Shown here piece by piece: positions 63,101 through 64,000 of a DNA stretch of 64,000 bases (its first letter is position 1; each line of letters begins with the position of its first letter). The translations under genes were made by a program, and so were the position numbers. The notes under the pieces are model-generated. The model did no database searches. It was not told where the DNA came from and was given only the letters and a program-made list of their open reading frames with translations. The stretch lies in contig CM076265.1 in the NCBI GenBank assembly GCA_038380795.1, forward strand, positions 4,390,001 to 4,454,000, in the 5' to 3' direction. This DNA is from Pyrocephalus nanus (Eukaryota > Chordata > Aves > Passeriformes > Tyrannidae).

Positions 63101-64000
63101 GACCTTCCTGTAAGATAATACATTTTGTAGGGCGATAAAAGCACACAGAAATATGCTGAGGGTCACTTGGAGCTAAAGAGAAAGCGCTTAACAAATTTAG
63201 TTTTTACTCAGAGGTAAAACAGTACCTTTAATCCAAACTGCATGAAAGCAATAGGTTATTTTTTTATAGAGGTCCTTAATGTTAGGCTGTCTGTCCATTG
63301 GCAAGCAAACATTTTTGTTTGTATAAAATAAAGATCCTTTAACGTAATTTTGAAAGCAGAGCGATTGGCTACGTGTGTTTAACAATAATGTGAATGGGGC
63401 CATGTGTTGGGTTCAATTTGGTGTCAGCTGTTCATTGCTGATCTTTGACTGGTTAATTTAATGGTCTCTGACATTTGCTCAACCAGCTTTTTTGTTGTGT
63501 TGGGGTGGTTTTTTTGTTGTTGGTTTTCTTTTTTTCTTTTCTCTGCTGTCAAGTGAATTGACTGATTAGAGAGTAAGGGAGTCTCGGGGTGGTGTAAAGC
63601 AGCATTTGGGGACTGTGGATCATTTGCTAAATATAGGAAAGGAGGGGGAAATTTTTAACCCCGTGTGAAAGTTATGGTTTATTACTTTGTTAGACATCTG
63701 CTTTGCTGATGCTAATTGTGATTAATCCTTCCTGGGGGTGGAGACTGGTCTCAGGGCTAGTCAGTACTTTTCTGAGGTCTGCCAGTCTGAGCTGTGCTTA
63801 TGGAAATATCAGGCTGCTAATCTGATCTTTGGGATATTTGCTTTTTGAGACAAGCATCTGCAGAGAGCTGGGAAAATTAAATGTCCTCAGAGCGAAGCAG
63901 GTGTCCATGAAGAATGTGCAAAGCCCTCCCTTATCCTCATCCCTTACCAAAACATCATAGTTTATAAAGAGTAGATATAAATGATCACACTGCAAAGACT

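Larger units (their letters stand above)
24888..64000 (+). other. NAV2: NAV2 first large intron, 5' part (runs off the window)
   Basis: From the donor at 24888 to the right edge no sequence encoding the expected next NAV2 segment (IYTDWANHY and the rest of the calponin-homology domain) was found on the + strand, so the intron is at least 39 kb. A very long 5' intron is normal for navigator genes. Within it lie the CR1 and MIR relics, simple repeats and a CpG island listed separately. Apart from these, the stretches 24888-30769, 30846-38363, 38536-41995, 42126-43696, 43911-47460, 47819-49959, 50216-52869 and 55179-64000 show only short random open frames and low-complexity tracts. Confidence 0.75.

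Overview
The window looks like bird nuclear DNA. The base for this is the repeat content: almost every recognisable interspersed repeat is a CR1 LINE fragment of avian type, with the familiar 3'-end phrases such as 'ggttggaagggacct' and 'gattctgtg'. Two very old MIR-like SINE relics are also present. Repeat density is low. There is no bacterial-style gene packing: open frames are short, overlapping and without homology, and the sequence reads as vertebrate intron or intergenic DNA. I cannot tell the species or order of bird.

One coding exon can be named with confidence. Positions 24630-24887 on the + strand encode 86 residues that match the amino terminus of neuron navigator 2 (NAV2), from MPAILVASKM to SVENGFDTQ. 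The exon ends in phase 0 at a good splice donor. The next NAV2 exon, which should start with the calponin-homology sequence IYTDWANHY, was not found anywhere downstream. So 24888-64000 is taken as the 5' part of a very long first intron, and the gene runs off the right edge.

Layout: 1-23.4 kb is non-coding DNA upstream of this exon, either intergenic or an intron of a longer NAV2 transcript. It holds CR1 and MIR fragments and one roughly 73-bp tandem duplication. A CpG-rich block at about 23.42-23.78 kb, surrounded by long T tracts, is the best promoter candidate for the exon at 24.6 kb. The intron at 24.9-64 kb carries seven more CR1 pieces or relics and assorted simple repeats. It also carries a second CpG island at about 54.9-55.2 kb.

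The most interesting signal is in that second island. A 17-codon reading frame (55128-55178) has an upstream in-frame stop and a favourable start context. It ends at a strong GTAAGG donor in the same phase 0 as the NAV2 exon, so it could be an intragenic alternative first exon of NAV2. A weaker candidate of the same design lies at 52870-52992. No RNA gene, CRISPR array, intact transposon or viral element was recognised. I do not see a novel multi-gene system here.
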